From the NCBI RefSeq assembly GCF_038039535.1, contig NZ_JBBPHP010000036.1, positions 1 through 64,000 on the forward strand: 64,000 nt of DNA. The letters are read 5' to 3'. The notes beneath the pieces were generated by a model that made no database searches, was not told the origin of the DNA, and worked only from the letters and a program-made list of their open reading frames with translations. Of the stretch, positions 63,010 through 64,000 are shown in pieces. This stretch comes from Catalinimonas sp038039535. Its GTDB lineage: Bacteria > Bacteroidota > Bacteroidia > Cytophagales > Cyclobacteriaceae. Position 1 is the stretch's first letter. Every line of letters begins with the position of its first letter. Both the position numbers and the translations under genes were made by a program.

Positions 63010-63861
63010 ATGGAGACAACAAGATTAAAAGATAAAGTAGCCGTAGTGACAGGAGCAGGAGGTACCCTCTGCTCAGCGATGGCTATAGACCTGGCACGTA
63101 ATGGTGCCAAAGTGGTGCTGGTGGGAAGAACACTCGCCAAGCTACAGGAGGTAGAAAAACAAATCAAAGCGGAAGGAGGTATGGCTTTGGCTGTGGCAGC
63201 CGACGTAGCCAATCAGGCCGAGGTAGAAAGCGCTCATAATAAAGTTTTGGAGAGCTTTGGGCCTTGCCATATCCTGATCAATGGGGCAGGAGGGAATCAG
63301 GCTGCGGCGACTACTACCCTCAATGCATTTGATGAGAAAGAACTCCATGCAGAAAATCCAGACTTCAGAGGATTCTTCAATTTGCAGATGGATAAATTTC
63401 TGGACGTGATCAATGTCAATACGATGGGTACAGTGATTCCCAGCTTTGTTTTCGGCAAAGATATGGCCCGAAACAAGGAAGGTAATATCATCAATATTGC
63501 CTCTATGAACAGCTACCGTCCGCTGACGCGTGTAGCGGCTTATGGCATGGCCAAGGCCGGGATAGCCAACTTTACCCAATGGCTGGCTACTTATCTGGCT
63601 CCGGCTAACATTCGGGTAAATGCGATTGCTCCTGGTTTTTTCCTCAACGACCGTTCCCGGAGGATTTTGCTCACGCCCGATGAAAAAGGTTTAACCTCAA
63701 GGGGAGAAAACATCATGCACCATACGCCACTGAAAAAATTTGGTGAGGCACAACAACTTCTGGGATGTATGCACTGGCTCATTGACAATGAAGCAGCAGC
63801 TTTTGTCACCGGTATCGTCGTTCCGGTAGATGGTGGTTTTCTGGCATCCTCGGGGGTTTAG
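63010..63861 (+). CDS. SDR-type fructuronate/mannonate oxidoreductase
   Basis: The product has 283 residues. The Rossmann motif TGAGG lies at 14-18, NGAGG at 91-95, and the triad S165, Y178 and K182 (YGMAKAG). The long insertion after NGAGG and the RNRDRS-like loop near the C-terminus (FFLNDRSRRIL) are typical of the SDR type that replaces UxuB in Bacteroidota uronate operons and reduces D-fructuronate to D-mannonate. It immediately follows uxaC (3 bases), and a mannonate-dehydratase-like gene begins 80 bases later. The role is very likely; a related role in the galacturonate/altronate branch cannot be excluded. Confidence 0.82.
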   Translation: METTRLKDKVAVVTGAGGTLCSAMAIDLARNGAKVVLVGRTLAKLQEVEKQIKAEGGMALAVAADVANQAEVESAHNKVLESFGPCHILINGAGGNQAAATTTLNAFDEKELHAENPDFRGFFNLQMDKFLDVINVNTMGTVIPSFVFGKDMARNKEGNIINIASMNSYRPLTRVAAYGMAKAGIANFTQWLATYLAPANIRVNAIAPGFFLNDRSRRILLTPDEKGLTSRGENIMHHTPLKKFGEAQQLLGCMHWLIDNEAAAFVTGIVVPVDGGFLASSGV

Positions 63862-63941
63862 TGAAGAGTAAAAACTGCTCATTAAGTAGATTTCCAGCCT
63901 TTAATCATTCAAGATCTGGAATTATCTGAATATTCTTTTTT

Positions 63942-64000
63942 ATGAAATTTTCTATGCTTCTGCCTCCCCAATATGAGGAGCGGAAATGGACACTTGCCCG
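63942..64000 (+). CDS. Start of a mannonate-dehydratase-like gene, cut by the window edge
   Basis: An ATG at 63942 opens a frame that is still open at the window end, giving MKFSMLLPPQYEERKWTLA. This beginning (a short strand, then LPP and a WxLA helix) resembles TIM-barrel mannonate dehydratases of the UxuA type found in such operons. Nineteen residues are too few for certainty, but UxuA is the next enzyme required after the SDR. Confidence 0.4.
   Translation, partial: MKFSMLLPPQYEERKWTLA

Noticed and set aside
1..64000. CRISPR arrays, tRNA/rRNA genes, tandem repeat arrays or an intact prophage
   Set aside because: None were seen when reading both strands; short AT-rich dyads are explained as operators or terminators.

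Overview
The window looks like chromosomal DNA of a free-living Bacteroidota bacterium, probably order Cytophagales. The evidence is two SusC/SusD pairs, an ECF sigma/FecR pair next to an STN-bearing SusC, many lipoproteins, almost no Shine-Dalgarno sequences, and a possible TAnnTTTG-type -7 promoter element. No rRNA, tRNA, CRISPR array or intact insertion sequence was seen. Genes are intact in operon blocks, separated by gaps full of decayed gene fragments. This is typical of an accessory region under turnover. Family names come from motif recognition, not database searches.

Region 1 (1-4061) is the end of a chemotaxis-like operon: a truncated upstream gene, a CheC/CheX-type phosphatase, a membrane GAF/PAS sensor without any kinase domain, and a CheR methyltransferase. 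Region 2 (4795-20847) is a glycan or sugar-acid locus: ECF sigma, FecR anti-sigma, STN-SusC, SusD, then two secreted WD40 proteins, a lipoprotein, two Tat-signal enolase-superfamily enzymes, a secreted PHP-like protein and a small carbohydrate-binding-like protein. Sigma, FecR and the STN domain suggest trans-envelope signalling controls it.

Region 3 (21525-30198) holds a PAS histidine kinase and then a LysR regulator divergent from a four-gene operon ending in DabB and DabA. This is a DAB-type inorganic carbon pump with two small accessory genes. A convergent DUF808 membrane protein follows. The LysR-dab intergenic gap has matching ATAAAAT/ATTTTAT dyads at both ends.

Region 4 (31252-42717) encodes extracytoplasmic sugar oxidation: two lipoprotein quinoprotein dehydrogenases with built-in cytochrome c (one also fused to a DUF1080 3-keto-glycoside hydrolase-like domain), a double cupin fused to an ABM-like domain, a CE1-type esterase and a double-cupin/SMP-30 lactonase fusion. 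Between the two dehydrogenases lie an IS1-type fragment and two pieces of broken GH43 genes.

Region 5 (42718-46459) is mostly debris (esterase and aldo/keto reductase remnants) around an SDR and a TolB-like propeller gene.

Region 6 (46460-64000) is a glucuronate-containing-glycan locus. GH39-like, RraA and IclR genes run leftward; SusC, SusD, GH39-like, GH115-like, GH88/105-like, Na+ symporter, UxaC, SDR fructuronate reductase and the start of a mannonate dehydratase run rightward. Outer-membrane import, release of (unsaturated) glucuronic acid, uptake and conversion through fructuronate and mannonate form one pathway. An identical 19-bp palindrome precedes the GH39-like, iclR and susC genes, defining a probable local IclR regulon.
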